From Ichthyophis bannanicus (taxonomy: Eukaryota; Chordata; Amphibia; Gymnophiona; Ichthyophiidae), in the NCBI GenBank assembly GCA_033557465.1, contig CM066033.1, positions 1,307,177,519 to 1,307,241,518 on the forward strand: a stretch of 64,000 nt of DNA. The letters run 5' to 3'. The notes under the pieces are model-generated. The model saw only the letters and a list, made by a program, of their open reading frames with translations, made no database searches and had not been told where the DNA came from. Position numbers and translations under genes: made by a program. Shown here piece after piece: positions 53,390 through 62,800 of this stretch (positions are counted from its first letter, which is position 1; each line of letters begins with the position of its first letter).

Positions 53390-54371
53390 ACTTCTCCAGT
53401 AATCCAGGCCTACATCTCTGCCTGCCTATCTGAAATTTCTGCTTGGATGTCTCGCTATCATTTGAAACTGAACATGGCCAAAGCCAAACTTCTTATTTTC
53501 CCCCTAAATCTACCTCCCTCCTTCCTCTTTTCTCAATCTCTATGGATAACGCTCTGCTCCTCCCTGTATCCTCAGCTCACAGCCTCTGAGGTCGTCTTTG
53601 ACTCCTTCCTCTCTTTCTCCATTTACATCCAACTGATAGCTAAAACCTATCATTTCTTTCTCTTTAACATCAACAAAATTTGCCCCTTCCTTTCTGAACA
53701 CACTTCTAAGACACTTATCTATTCTTCAGTCACCTCCCTTCCAGACTATTGCAACCTCCTTGCTATTCTCCCTCTGAATCATCTCTCCCCTTCAATCTGT
53801 TCAAAACTCAGCTGCCCGGCTAATCTTCCACGAGCCTCAACATGCTTATATAATCCCTCTTCTCAAGTCGCTTCATTGGCTCCCTATTCTTTACCAAATC
53901 CATTTCAAACTTCTCCTACAGACCTATAAGTGCACTCATTCTGCTGCTCCTCACTACCTTTCTTCTCTTGTCTCTCCCTACACCCCTCCTTGGGAACTCT
54001 GTTCTTCTGACAGATCACTTCTATCTGTGCCCTTCTCTTCTACTACCAACTCCAAACTTCAATCCTTTCACCTTGCTGTGGCTTATGCCTGGAACAAATT
54101 GCCTGAGTCTATACATCAGGCTTCATCTCTGGCCCTTTTCAAACCCACACTGAAAGCGCACCTCTTCAAGGCTGCTTTTGGATCCTGATCCACTTAATCT
54201 CCTATGTCTTTCCTTACTTTTCCCCTAGATATATCCTTATCCACAGCTGTTGTGTTGTCTCTCTTGACTAGATTGTAAGCTCAGATGAGCAGTGACCATC
54301 TTTTACATGTGTCTTTACAACACTGCATACTCCTTATAGCACAATACAAATGATCAGTAGTAGTAGTAGTA
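53390..54371 (+). mobile_element. L2-like LINE, 3' third, inserted in Gypsy pol
   Basis: Frames near 53420-54190 read as the C-terminal part of an L2-type polyprotein with many frame changes: 'WMSRYHLKLNMAKAKLLIF' (family 'WMxxNxLKLNxxKTExLxF'), 'DSFLSFSIYIQLIAKTYHFF', 'SLPDYCNLL', and at the end 'AYAWNKLPESIHQASSLALF'-like and 'KAHLFKAAF'. The 3' end has 'gattgtaagctcagatgagc' and an AGT microsatellite (54356-54371). A subfamily distinct from the other L2 copies. Pyrimidine-rich and decayed. Confidence 0.7.
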
Positions 54372-54677
54372 GACTTTCTCCAGTGGCAGCTCTAATTTTC
54401 TTTGTACCCAAGAAACTTAGCTCTCTCTATCCATGTATAGATTATCGAGCACTCAGTGCTGTGCGCATCCAGAATGAGTAACCAATCCTCATCAACAAAC
54501 TGTTGGAACACCTCCAGGTGGCCAAAATTTTCACCAAGCTTGACATTCAAGGGGCCTACAAACTTATTCACATGCAAAAGCGAGATGAATGGAAAACAGG
54601 CTTTCATATCCAGTGTGGATATTTTCAATATTTAGTAAAGCTCCTTGGCTTAAGAAATGCTCTTGTTACATTTCAAC
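54372..54677 (+). pseudogene. Ty3/Gypsy reverse transcriptase fragment
   Basis: Translation gives 'FSPVAALIFFVPKKLSSLYP' and 'CIDYRALSAVRIQNE', a TAA, then 'AKIFTKLDIQGAYKLIHMQK' (first catalytic Asp in KLDIxGAY) and 'FQYLVKLLGLRNALVTFQ'. These are fingers and palm motifs of the Gypsy polymerase ('LRPCIDYRxLN', 'FTKLDLRxAYxxI', 'FGLxNAPATFQ'). The YxDD box is not reached; an hAT and then CR1-A follow. A dead fragment of an LTR retrotransposon. Confidence 0.8.
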
Positions 54678-54868
54678 CAGGGGCATAGACAACAGGTAAG
54701 CCTGAGTGGGCCATGGCCCCTCCACTTCAGAGTCAAGTCCACTCAGTCATCAGCAACGGCACAGGAAATATAAGAGAATTGGAGGTGATGTCAGCATGCA
54801 CATTGCCTAATTCCCACCCATCTTAACCTCGGGCCCCACCAAAAAAATCAGTCCTGGCTACACCACTG
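54678..54868. mobile_element. Small hAT element (191 bp)
   Basis: Ends caggggcatagacaac and ggctacaccactg form imperfect inverted repeats of the hAT 'CAGTGGTGTAGCCA' type, and atttcaac is duplicated exactly at 54670-54677 and 54869-54876. No coding capacity. It lies in Gypsy polymerase sequence. Confidence 0.85.
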
Positions 54869-54879
54869 ATTTCAACAAG

Positions 54880-55520
54880 AAAGATTGGATGTCCAAATGG
54901 CAGACAAAATTTGATATGGACAAGTGCAAGTTATGCACCTAGGAAAGAACAACCCAAACTATGGTTACATGATGCAAGGTTCCACATTAGGAACCGCCAC
55001 CCAGGAAAAAGATTTAGGCGTTATTGTAGATAATATGTTGAAACCCTCTGCCCAGTGTGCAGCGCCAGCAAAGAGAGCTAATAGAATGCTAGGAATCATA
55101 AGGAAAGGAATGGAGAATAAAACAAAGGATATTATAATGCCTCTGTATCATTCCATGGTGCTACTGCACCTTGAATATTCTGTGCAATTCTGGTTGCTTT
55201 ATCTTAAAAAGGATATAGCAGAATTAGAAAAGGTACAGAGAAGGACCACCAAAATGTTAAAGGGGATGGAAGGATACCCCTATGAGGAAAGGCCTCAAAG
55301 GTTAGGGCTCTTCAACTTGGAAAAGAGACGGCTGAGGGGAGATATGATAGAGGTCTATAAATTAATGAATGGAGTAGAACAGGTAAACATACAGTAGATA
55401 GGTTGTTTACTCCATCAAAAAGTAGAAAGACTAAGAGTAAAAAATATATATATTTTTTCACTCAATGCATAAGCAAACTCCAGAATTTGTTACCGGAGGA
55501 TGTAATAAAAGCTGTTAGTA
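54880..55520 (+). pseudogene. CR1-A LINE, polymerase C-terminal fragment
   Basis: Starts in 'DWMSKWQTKFDMDKCK'-like sequence, then 54924-55397 is open: 'VMHLGKNNPNYGYMMQ', 'LEYSVQFWLLYLKKDIAEL', 'RLGLFNLEKRRLRGDMIE'. A TAG near 55395 and loss of about 20 bases near 55425 break the end. It stops at 55520 before the 3' UTR, at an ACT microsatellite (55519-55536). Confidence 0.8.
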
Positions 55521-55690
55521 CTACTACTACTACTATTAATAATATTACTACTGCCATAGGAGAATTCCATAAGAAGCTAAAAACTCAACTCTTCCTAGAA
55601 TACTATGGAGCAGACCCTCACTAAACCATTACCAACCAAACACCAAACTCTAAAATTATGGTGACTATACATAGTTAAATTGTAACTCCC
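55521..55690 (+). pseudogene. L2-clade C-terminus remnant
   Basis: After the ACT repeat the frame reads 'GEFHKKLKTQLFLEYYG', the conserved end of an L2 polyprotein, followed by a stop and a short 3' UTR. It appears to be joined to the CR1-A fragment through the microsatellite. Confidence 0.6.
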
Positions 55691-58600
55691 TCACTTATAT
55701 TTATTTATTTATTTATTTAACAGTTCTTCTATACCGCTCTATTTTAGATCAGAGCGGTTTACATTTAACATCAACTATACAACACAGGCACTCTGAGTTG
55801 TATTTACAATAAACAGGGAGATCAACTTGGAAGTAACTGGGGGAACTATATACATTGTATTTACGCTGTTATCTGTTTTCAGGCAGATCCTATCTACATC
55901 TTATTTACACTGGGAGTCTAAATTCTATTTCTGGGAGTACTTCTGAGGGATAAGTTGATTATCCTTTTTTATACTGAATCTGATTGTTTAGGTGTAATGA
56001 GTGATTGTCTGAGGGTTCACATGTATGATTACTAAGGCTGGATTCGGGGTAGTATGTAGTGAACAGGTGCTGCTTTAATGCCTTCCTGAAGTGGGTTAGG
56101 TACGAGATGTTTCGTATAAAGGTGGGGAGGGCATTCCATGCTCTAGGTGCATAAATCGTAAAGGCCCTATTTATTGTTGCTTTTGTGCATTTCGTTATTA
56201 CTTTTGGGACCTCTAGGGTGTTTTGCATCGTGGATCTTCTGTTTCTGTTCTGTGGTACTTTATGTATCATCTTGCTGATAGCTGTGGGGGTCAGGGTGTT
56301 TAAGGCTTTGAAGGTTAATGTTAGAACTTTGTGGAGGGTTCTTGCTTGAACCGGTAACCAATGGAGGTTCATCAGTACTGGTGTTATGTGCTCTCTCCGT
56401 GAAGCCCCTGTTAGTACTCTTGCAGCGGTGTTCATTGCGAGCTGGAGCGGAGCTAGCGTTGTTTGAGGGAGACCATGTAGAATTACGTTGGCGTAGTCGA
56501 AATGTGGTAATATTAATGCCTGATAGATCGATCGGTAGTCGCTGAAGTCGAGTAGTGGTCGGAGATGTTTTAAGGTCCTTATTTTCATGTATACTGTTTT
56601 TACTGTGTTTTTTATGTGGGTTTTCAGCTCCAGTTGTTGGTCCAGTGTAACGCCAAGGTAGCGGATTGTGGGTTTGGTTTTCAGTTCTGTGTTGCCGATT
56701 TTTAAAGAGGGTGGAGGGGTGAAGTCCTGGTTCCTTGAGATGAAAAGGACATCTGTTTTGCTGTAGTTGATTCTCAAGTTTTGTGTGTTGAACCATTCTG
56801 CTACTGCCTCAAAACATCTTGTTAGAGGGGAGAGGTCTGGTTGGTTGGTCCTGAATGGGATGTATAGCAGGATATCATCCGCGTATGCTAGACAGTTGAC
56901 CTTGAATGAACGTGCTATAGCGCATATGGGCTGCATGTAGATGTTAAACATCAATGCAGATAGTGACGAACCCTGTGGTACACCCTGGCTTTGTAAAAAC
57001 GGTTCAGAGGTTGTGGATCCAGACCTTACGTATTGCCATCTATTAGTCAAGTATGACTTGCACCATTTTAGAGCTGTTCCCTGAATTCCTTTCTCACTGA
57101 GGCGTTGTATGAGGATCTCGTGGCTCACTGAGTCAAAGGCCGCTGCAATGTCAAGGAATATGAGGGCGAATCCTTGATGAATTTTGTCGATTCCAGAGAT
57201 TAGGTGGTCAAATAGGGTGACGAGGAGGGTTTCCACCCCATGTGCTTCTCTGAACCCATGCTGGGAAGGATCCAGTGGGGCTTCAGTATCAATATGCTGT
57301 TGGATTTGGCGCTGTACTAACTTTTCGATTACTTTGGCAAGCATGGGGATACTTGAAATTGGTCTGTATGATTCAACTTTCGTTGGGTCCAGCTTGTTAT
57401 TTTTCAGCAGTGGTCTGATTGATGTTTGTTTCAGACTTTGTGGGAACGATCCGGTTGTAAGGGATTGGTTTATTAATTCGCTTAGATATTGGCTTAAGTC
57501 ACATCGTAACTCCTTTATCCATCGAGCTGGGCATGGGTCGTTGGGCGCGGTAGTGGGGTTGATTGCGGCTATAGTGTCTTCGATCTCTCTGCGTGATATT
57601 TTGTCAAATTTGGATAGTGGTGCTGGTTGGTGCAAATTATGTTGAGAGATGTTGTCCGCGGAGCTCGATGTAGCATCATCCTGGATCACTTCAGATTGTA
57701 GGTAGTTGTTTGAGGTTGTAGTAGTCTGGATCATTTTTGACTGTAGGTAGTTGGAGTATGCCTGGGGGTGTGGCATATGAGATTGGTCTGCGGGAGGTTC
57801 TTTTATGAGAGATTTCACTATATTGAAGAGGTCGTGGGGTTTGTTTAGTGACCGCTTCAAGATGTTGGAATGATATTGTTTCCGCTGCTTTGTTAGTTCG
57901 GCACGGTGTGCTCTTAGGTGAGCGATGTAAGTATTTTGTGCTTCAGTAGAGCGAGCCCGACGCCATCTTCTCTCGAGCCTGCGCAGGCACTGGAGTGAAG
58001 CTCGGAGGTCTTTGGTATACCATGGTGCGTGTTCTCGTTTCTTTGTTGTTTTATGTGTGGCTGGTATGCATGCGATGGTCTTGAGGCTCTCATCCCAGGT
58101 GGACACCAAAGCATCTAGGTCGTGTGGTACATTGTCGAGGAGTGGGAGGATCTTCCCTCGAATCTCTTCTTTATCAAAGGGACGGAAGCGCTTCAGCGAG
58201 GTTTCGTGGACAGCGTTGGTTTTTTTGAAGTTTTGATTGTATGTGTTAATAGGTATCTGGAATTTGATCAGGCTATGGTCAGACCATGGTACAGGAGTTA
58301 TGGTTGGTAGCATTGGTTGGGTCGTATCCTTATCTGTCTGTGGGGCAAATATCAAGTCAAGTTTGTTTCCCTTGACGTGAGTGGGACTATCAACTAGTTG
58401 ATCGTAGCCTAGCTCTTGTAGCGCTTCTAGGAAGGCAGAGGCTTGGGATTCCTGTAGAGTAGGCAGGTTAAAGTCGCCTAGGATCCAGTTTTGGGATCGT
58501 GGTCTGTTTGAGTGGCAGGCGAGGCCAATTATTGTTGCCAGATCCTCTGAAGATGGTGTTGGCGCTCGATACAGTAGGTTGATCGTGCAGGTATCATTTG

Positions 58601-59100
58601 TTATAGTGAGGGAGTCCAGGTGGGCTGTGCTAGTTGCATTGCACAACTGGAAGCCTAGGCAAGTTTTTACCAGGATGAGTGTTCCGCCTCCTCTCTGGTT
58701 GGTTCTATGGCATGCATGGACTGAAAATCCTGTGGGTAACATCTGGTTTATGATTGCATTGTCGCATTCTGATAGCCAAGTCTCTGTGATCATGATGATG
58801 TCAAGATCATGGGTCGTGACCAGGTCGGTAATTATTGGCCATTTAGTGCGTATTGACCTTGCGTTGATAAGTGCACACTTCAGGGCATGATGGTGCTGCT
58901 GACGGTCCAAATGTGACTTCTTGATGTGTTGAAGTGGGATGTGTAATAAATGTGAGTAAGGCGTGTCGTTGGGTTCTCTTCCTACCCACTTTGTATACCC
59001 ATATCCCTACTCGTATATAATTAAATATAATGTGCACAGATGTTATTATATATTAATGTTACAAAACATGCTGTTATTTGTAAACTGCACGCAGCGCTGC
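55691..59100 (-). mobile_element. L2-clade LINE with intact ORF
   Basis: 3' end at low coordinate: an ATTT tail (55697-55717), then 'agagcggtttacatttaac' 3' UTR, a complete uninterrupted ORF and a short 5' region. It lacks visible frame lesions over 3 kb, unlike every other LINE here, so this is the youngest autonomous element in the window. The 5' limit near 59100 is approximate and no target duplication was found. Confidence 0.85.
55959..58910 (-). CDS. L2 endonuclease-reverse transcriptase, 983 aa, uninterrupted
   Basis: Single-ORF LINE protein for target-primed reverse transcription. Endonuclease, about residues 10-220: Asn16 in 'LINARSI', Glu43 in 'ITETW', 'LYRAP' 113-117, Asp146 and Asn148 in 'GDFN', Asp185 in 'KLDLIF', Asp211-His212 in 'WSDHS'. 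A basic linker follows (280-360). Reverse transcriptase, about 495-760: 'SYRPISSIPML', 'LDIAAAFDSVSHE' with Asp587, 'QGVPQGSSLSALMF' 642-655, 'LAYADDILLYI' with Asp678-Asp679, 'RYLGVTLD' 750-757. The C-terminus has 'RAWNALPTFIR' and 'FRKALKQHLF'. All catalytic residues are present. The frame given starts at TTG; it is open upstream to a TAG at 59007-59009 with no ATG, so the true start is unclear. Residues 388-410 hold a small internal repeat ('NYLQSKMIQ', 'NYLQSEVIQ'). Confidence 0.9.
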   Translation of the reverse strand: MDRQQHHHALKCALINARSIRTKWPIITDLVTTHDLDIIMITETWLSECDNAIINQMLPTGFSVHACHRTNQRGGGTLILVKTCLGFQLCNATSTAHLDSLTITNDTCTINLLYRAPTPSSEDLATIIGLACHSNRPRSQNWILGDFNLPTLQESQASAFLEALQELGYDQLVDSPTHVKGNKLDLIFAPQTDKDTTQPMLPTITPVPWSDHSLIKFQIPINTYNQNFKKTNAVHETSLKRFRPFDKEEIRGKILPLLDNVPHDLDALVSTWDESLKTIACIPATHKTTKKREHAPWYTKDLRASLQCLRRLERRWRRARSTEAQNTYIAHLRAHRAELTKQRKQYHSNILKRSLNKPHDLFNIVKSLIKEPPADQSHMPHPQAYSNYLQSKMIQTTTTSNNYLQSEVIQDDATSSSADNISQHNLHQPAPLSKFDKISRREIEDTIAAINPTTAPNDPCPARWIKELRCDLSQYLSELINQSLTTGSFPQSLKQTSIRPLLKNNKLDPTKVESYRPISSIPMLAKVIEKLVQRQIQQHIDTEAPLDPSQHGFREAHGVETLLVTLFDHLISGIDKIHQGFALIFLDIAAAFDSVSHEILIQRLSEKGIQGTALKWCKSYLTNRWQYVRSGSTTSEPFLQSQGVPQGSSLSALMFNIYMQPICAIARSFKVNCLAYADDILLYIPFRTNQPDLSPLTRCFEAVAEWFNTQNLRINYSKTDVLFISRNQDFTPPPSLKIGNTELKTKPTIRYLGVTLDQQLELKTHIKNTVKTVYMKIRTLKHLRPLLDFSDYRSIYQALILPHFDYANVILHGLPQTTLAPLQLAMNTAARVLTGASRREHITPVLMNLHWLPVQARTLHKVLTLTFKALNTLTPTAISKMIHKVPQNRNRRSTMQNTLEVPKVITKCTKATINRAFTIYAPRAWNALPTFIRNISYLTHFRKALKQHLFTTYYPESSLSNHTCEPSDNHSLHLNNQIQYKKG

Positions 59101-59129
59101 ACAGCTAACCTACAGGAGGTATTTATTGA

Positions 59130-59855
59130 GATATAAGAGATAGTTAAGTTTACTTTGATTTTATCCTGTTGCTATAAAGGGACCCACTGTGTCTGTCCCA
59201 TGCCATTTTAAATTCTGTCACTGCATTTGCCCCCACCACTTCCATTGGGAGGGCGTTCCAAACATCGACCACCCTTTCAATGAAAAAGTATTTCCTGATG
59301 TTACCTTTCAATTTACCTCCTTGCAACTTCATCTTATGCCTCTTGTTTTATAGCTTCCCCGTCTTTGAAAAAGGTTTGTTTGTTCATTAATACCCTTGAA
59401 GTTTTTAAAGGACTGTATCATATCTCCCCTGTCCCTCCTCTCCTCTAGCATATACATATTTAAGTCTTCAAGTCTCTTCTCATACATCTTCTGGCGCAGG
59501 CTCCAAATCATTTTGGTCACTTTCCCCTGAACCGTTCCCAGTCTTTTTCTATCCTTTGTGAGATATGGTCTCCAAAACTGAACACAATATTCCAAGTGAG
59601 GCCTAACCAGTGACTTGTACAGTGGCATTAGCACTTCCTCCTTTCTGCTGGTAACTCCTCTCTGTATGCAAACCCAGCACACTTCTGGCTTTGGCCACTG
59701 CCTTGTGGCACTATTTCACCACCTTGAAATCCTCAGAAAAAATCACTCTGAGGTCCTTCTCCTGGTCCTTGCACACCAACCTCTTGCCCCCTATCGCAAA
59801 CAATTCCTTTGGATTTCTGCATCCCAAGTGCATGACACTGCACTTCTTCACATTA
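59130..59855 (-). pseudogene. CR1-B LINE fragment, polymerase C-terminus
   Basis: 59329-59682 gives 'CIQRGVTSRKEEVLMPLYKS' and 'LEYCVQFWRPYLTKDRKRL'; 59150-59332 gives 'MKLQGGKLKGNIRKYFFIER' and 'VVDVWNALPMEVVGANAV'. A frame change at about 59330 and others above 59682 break it. The usual 3' UTR is missing below about 59130. Related to 28462-29292 and 39515-40198. Confidence 0.8.
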
Positions 59856-60344
59856 TCTGGTGGACTAGAAGTATTAGGGTCCAGAGGAATGCAGCTGGGA
59901 GCCTGGCCTATCTGTACATTTTTTAAAATAATATTTGGTCATTTAAATCATTAAACAAACAAGGCACAATATTCAAAGGCATTTACATGATTTACTAACA
60001 TGGTTAGCATTGCTGAATATCCCAGGGTACCACTGCTAACTTTTGCCATCGAAGCTAACTGGACTGTCAAAGCTAATTGAATATCACCACTGTCCAGTTA
60101 GCTTGCTGCTTCTGCTGCTGACCCAGATCTTCCATGCTGGTGGCCGGATATGGTCCCAGCAATGAATATCCGGGGCAGCGGGGATGGCTAGGCACTGTAA
60201 TCACGCTAACCGCCTCCCCTGAATATCAAGCCCACAGATATTAGCCGTGTATTTGTGGACTGAGTTAAGGAACGAGTGAGGGTGAGTCTAAAAATTCTTC
60301 AGAAATCAGTGATATTCATCCACTATCTGGATAAGTTAAGGGGG

Positions 60345-61114
60345 TTATTTTAGAAACTTTATTCATGATTTACACATATAAATACGAGTACGACCATTTA
60401 CATGTGTAAATCGCATCCACATGTAAAAGACCTTTTTAGAAAGGGCACATCTTACACGTGGAGGTCCATATCACATCTATGCTGCATGGGGAGTGTCAGG
60501 GGATGTATCAGGGGCATGGCCAGAGCAGCACCAAAATCGACATGTGTATCCCCAATTTCACATAGGAGATGATCGCATAAGTCTAAAATTGTCCGCATCT
60601 AGATTTACACCTGCTCTCCGACATGATTAGGAAAAACCAAAGTGCTCCTTTTGCCCTTCTTTTTACAGAACGGATTAAGGGGGATATCCGCCTTCATCCT
60701 CAATGTCTATTTCCCCTCTTTTAATCGCAACAAGGAAATGATAGAGAACTCTGTAGTTAATTAGTGACATCTATAAGTCTAGATTGCAAAATGGCAAATA
60801 TACAGGTGTAAGTGCCTATATTTACACATGCCTGTTGTAAAATGCTGGCAAACATATGTAAATTGCCAGATTTCTGACATCGATTTTTCACACATGTATC
60901 TTTATGAAATGACGGTTCCCTCTGAACATGGATGCCCATCCCCTTGTATTCCTACGCTTTCTTCTTTGGTATACTGTAAAACGCATGTCCACCGTGAGGA
61001 GCAGCAATATGTCAATTTTACATTGGATTTATACGTACCCACCCTCTCCCCTAAAACTGGCATAGATTCAGGGCTGGCCCAACCACTGGAGAAACTAGAC
61101 AGCTGCCTAGGGCA
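60345..61114. other. Unassigned sequence inside the 'gaatatc' element
   Basis: Contains repeated 'atttacacatgt'-like words (60370, 60400, 60605, 60820) and begins 'gggggttattttagaaa', which suggests a further MITE. 61070-61114 starts 'cagggctggcccaa', resembling the terminus of hAT element 1, so a truncated hAT end may be present. No coding sequence. Confidence 0.35.
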
Positions 61115-61700
61115 TTATTTTTATCTTTATTTGTCACTTTATATACCGCCCACGCACAAGCACCAGAGTGGTTCACAATACAAAAATTAAATGCGGCAGA
61201 AGAAGGAAATGGAACTCCATTGGTTAGACAGGAAAGAGAATTGAAAAAAAAAACCAGACAGGCAATCCTGGGACAGAGAAGGACACACTATACGTGAAGC
61301 TAGGAGGGGACAGGAGGAGGGGAGGATCGTGGAGTCAGATCAAAGGCAGTGCAGAAGAGATGGCTCTTTAGGCCAGCCTTGAATCTGACAAAGGAGGGCT
61401 CAAGACGGAGGGTGAATGGGAGCGAGTTCCAGAGCCCGGGGCCAAGGAAGAAAAAGGGGAAGGGAGGAACATGTGGTTGGCGTGTATGGATCTGAGTGAA
61501 CATTGGGGGGTGTGGAGACGGACCAGGTTGGAAAGGTATTGAGGGACACCGGTGTGGATGGCTTTGTGGACAAAGGTGAGAATTTTGTCCCGAATTCTGT
61601 AGGGCACAGAAAGTCGGTGAAGGCGGATGAGGAGGGGGGTGATGTAATCGGAGCGGGTAGCATGTGTAATGATCCGGGCTGCTGTATTTTGAACACCCCC
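61115..61700 (-). pseudogene. L2-clade LINE, 3' fragment
   Basis: The low end has 'tatataccgcccacgc' and 'gagtggttcacaata', an L2 3' UTR. Minus-strand frames 61368-61718 and 61300-61722 give 'VQNTAARIITHATRSDYITP' and 'LGPGLWNSLPFTLRLEPSFV' with 'RFKAGLKSHLF', the conserved end of the polyprotein. One frame change lies between them near 61470. Similar to the fragment at 17680-18030. Confidence 0.75.
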
Positions 61701-61863
61701 AGAATGCTCCAATGCCAACCAATTAGCGTCAGGGCATGCAGTGACAGCACCTGCAGATATTCAGCAGCACTAACCGTGTTAGTGTTGTTGAATATCACGG
61801 ACAAGGAGATTAACACGGCTGGCAGATCCACTAACCCTGTTAATCCCTTTGAATATCGGGCCC

Positions 61864-62599
61864 AAAATCTTTTCATCACATTTATGTGAAATCTCAATTC
61901 TTCCATAAGTACGAGGCAAACTTTGACCTCACAGAAACTCAGGCCTTGGGACATGCTAACACGTATGAAGAAACAGCTGTGTTTTGCAGCACACAGGTCC
62001 GGCGCATCTGGTGTTGTTCAAAATACAATGTTGTTCTCTTTAAAAAAGGCTTATTCAGCCAACAGAATAAAGTATTTTCTATAGGCAGCCATACTAATAA
62101 CTGCTAATAAATGTTCATAGGACTGGCAGTGTAATCTTGAGAGCACAGAGGTGTGAAGATAGAGACTAGTGCTGCATTCACCTCTCCCCCCCTCACTATG
62201 CAGCCTTGAGATGACTTAAGGCACTTTTTGTTTCCCCAAAGGCACAGAATAGGAGAAAAACCTTAATGAATCAGATCCTTAGAGCTGCTCGGGCAGCAGC
62301 ATGCCAGCGATGGGAACGTACTTGTATAGCACTTTGTACTCTGATAAAAGCCATATTAATAATAAATATTATTATTGAAGCTATTAAGGTTGCTGCTGTA
62401 CTGCACTTGATAGCAGTGAATCTGGTTAGCACAGATATAGGCAAGGCCAGAATGAAGTACTGCTTGCCCTCACTTTATTCCAAAGCACTACATCAGGAGC
62501 AACAGACTTGTACCATCTTCTCGTAAGCACTACTCGTCTTAAACAAGCGACATCCTGGAAGCCATAAAATATAAAGGTACTTAATGGAAGACGACAGAT
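61864..62599. other. Unassigned
   Basis: Ordinary composition, no coding or repeat signature recognised. ATT simple repeat near 62345-62375. Confidence 0.3.
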
Positions 62600-62800
62600 A
62601 ACGACTGAAATGACCCATCTAGTCTGCACAATAAGGTAGTTCGATTTGGTTCCATCCTTTTGCTATTTAGGGATCTTCTGTGTACATCCTATTCTTTCTT
62701 GAATTCCATCACTGATTTTGCCTCCAGCACCTTCTCCGGCATCCATCACCCTTTCCGTGAAAACATGAGATTACTTCCCACAGATAACTATAGGCAAAGC
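62600..62800 (-). pseudogene. CR1 LINE, 3' fragment
   Basis: 'gacccatctagtctgcacaa' and 'tcttgaattccatcactgat' with 'catccatcaccctttccgtg' are the complement of the CR1 C-terminal region and 3' UTR (compare 28540-28600). Diverged and truncated on both sides. A family distinct from CR1-A, B and C or an old relative of B. Confidence 0.65.

Larger units (their letters stand above)
59963..61863. mobile_element. Probable non-autonomous DNA element with 'gaatatc' ends
   Basis: The left end 'ggcacaatattcaaaggc' and the complement of the right end 'gggcccgatattcaaaggg' form an imperfect terminal inverted repeat. Both inner flanks are rich in 'gaatatc', 'gttagc' and 'taactgg' motifs. An L2 fragment (61115-61700) and perhaps another element (60345-60830) lie inside. 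A related block is at 63300-63570. No clear target duplication; family unknown. Confidence 0.45.
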
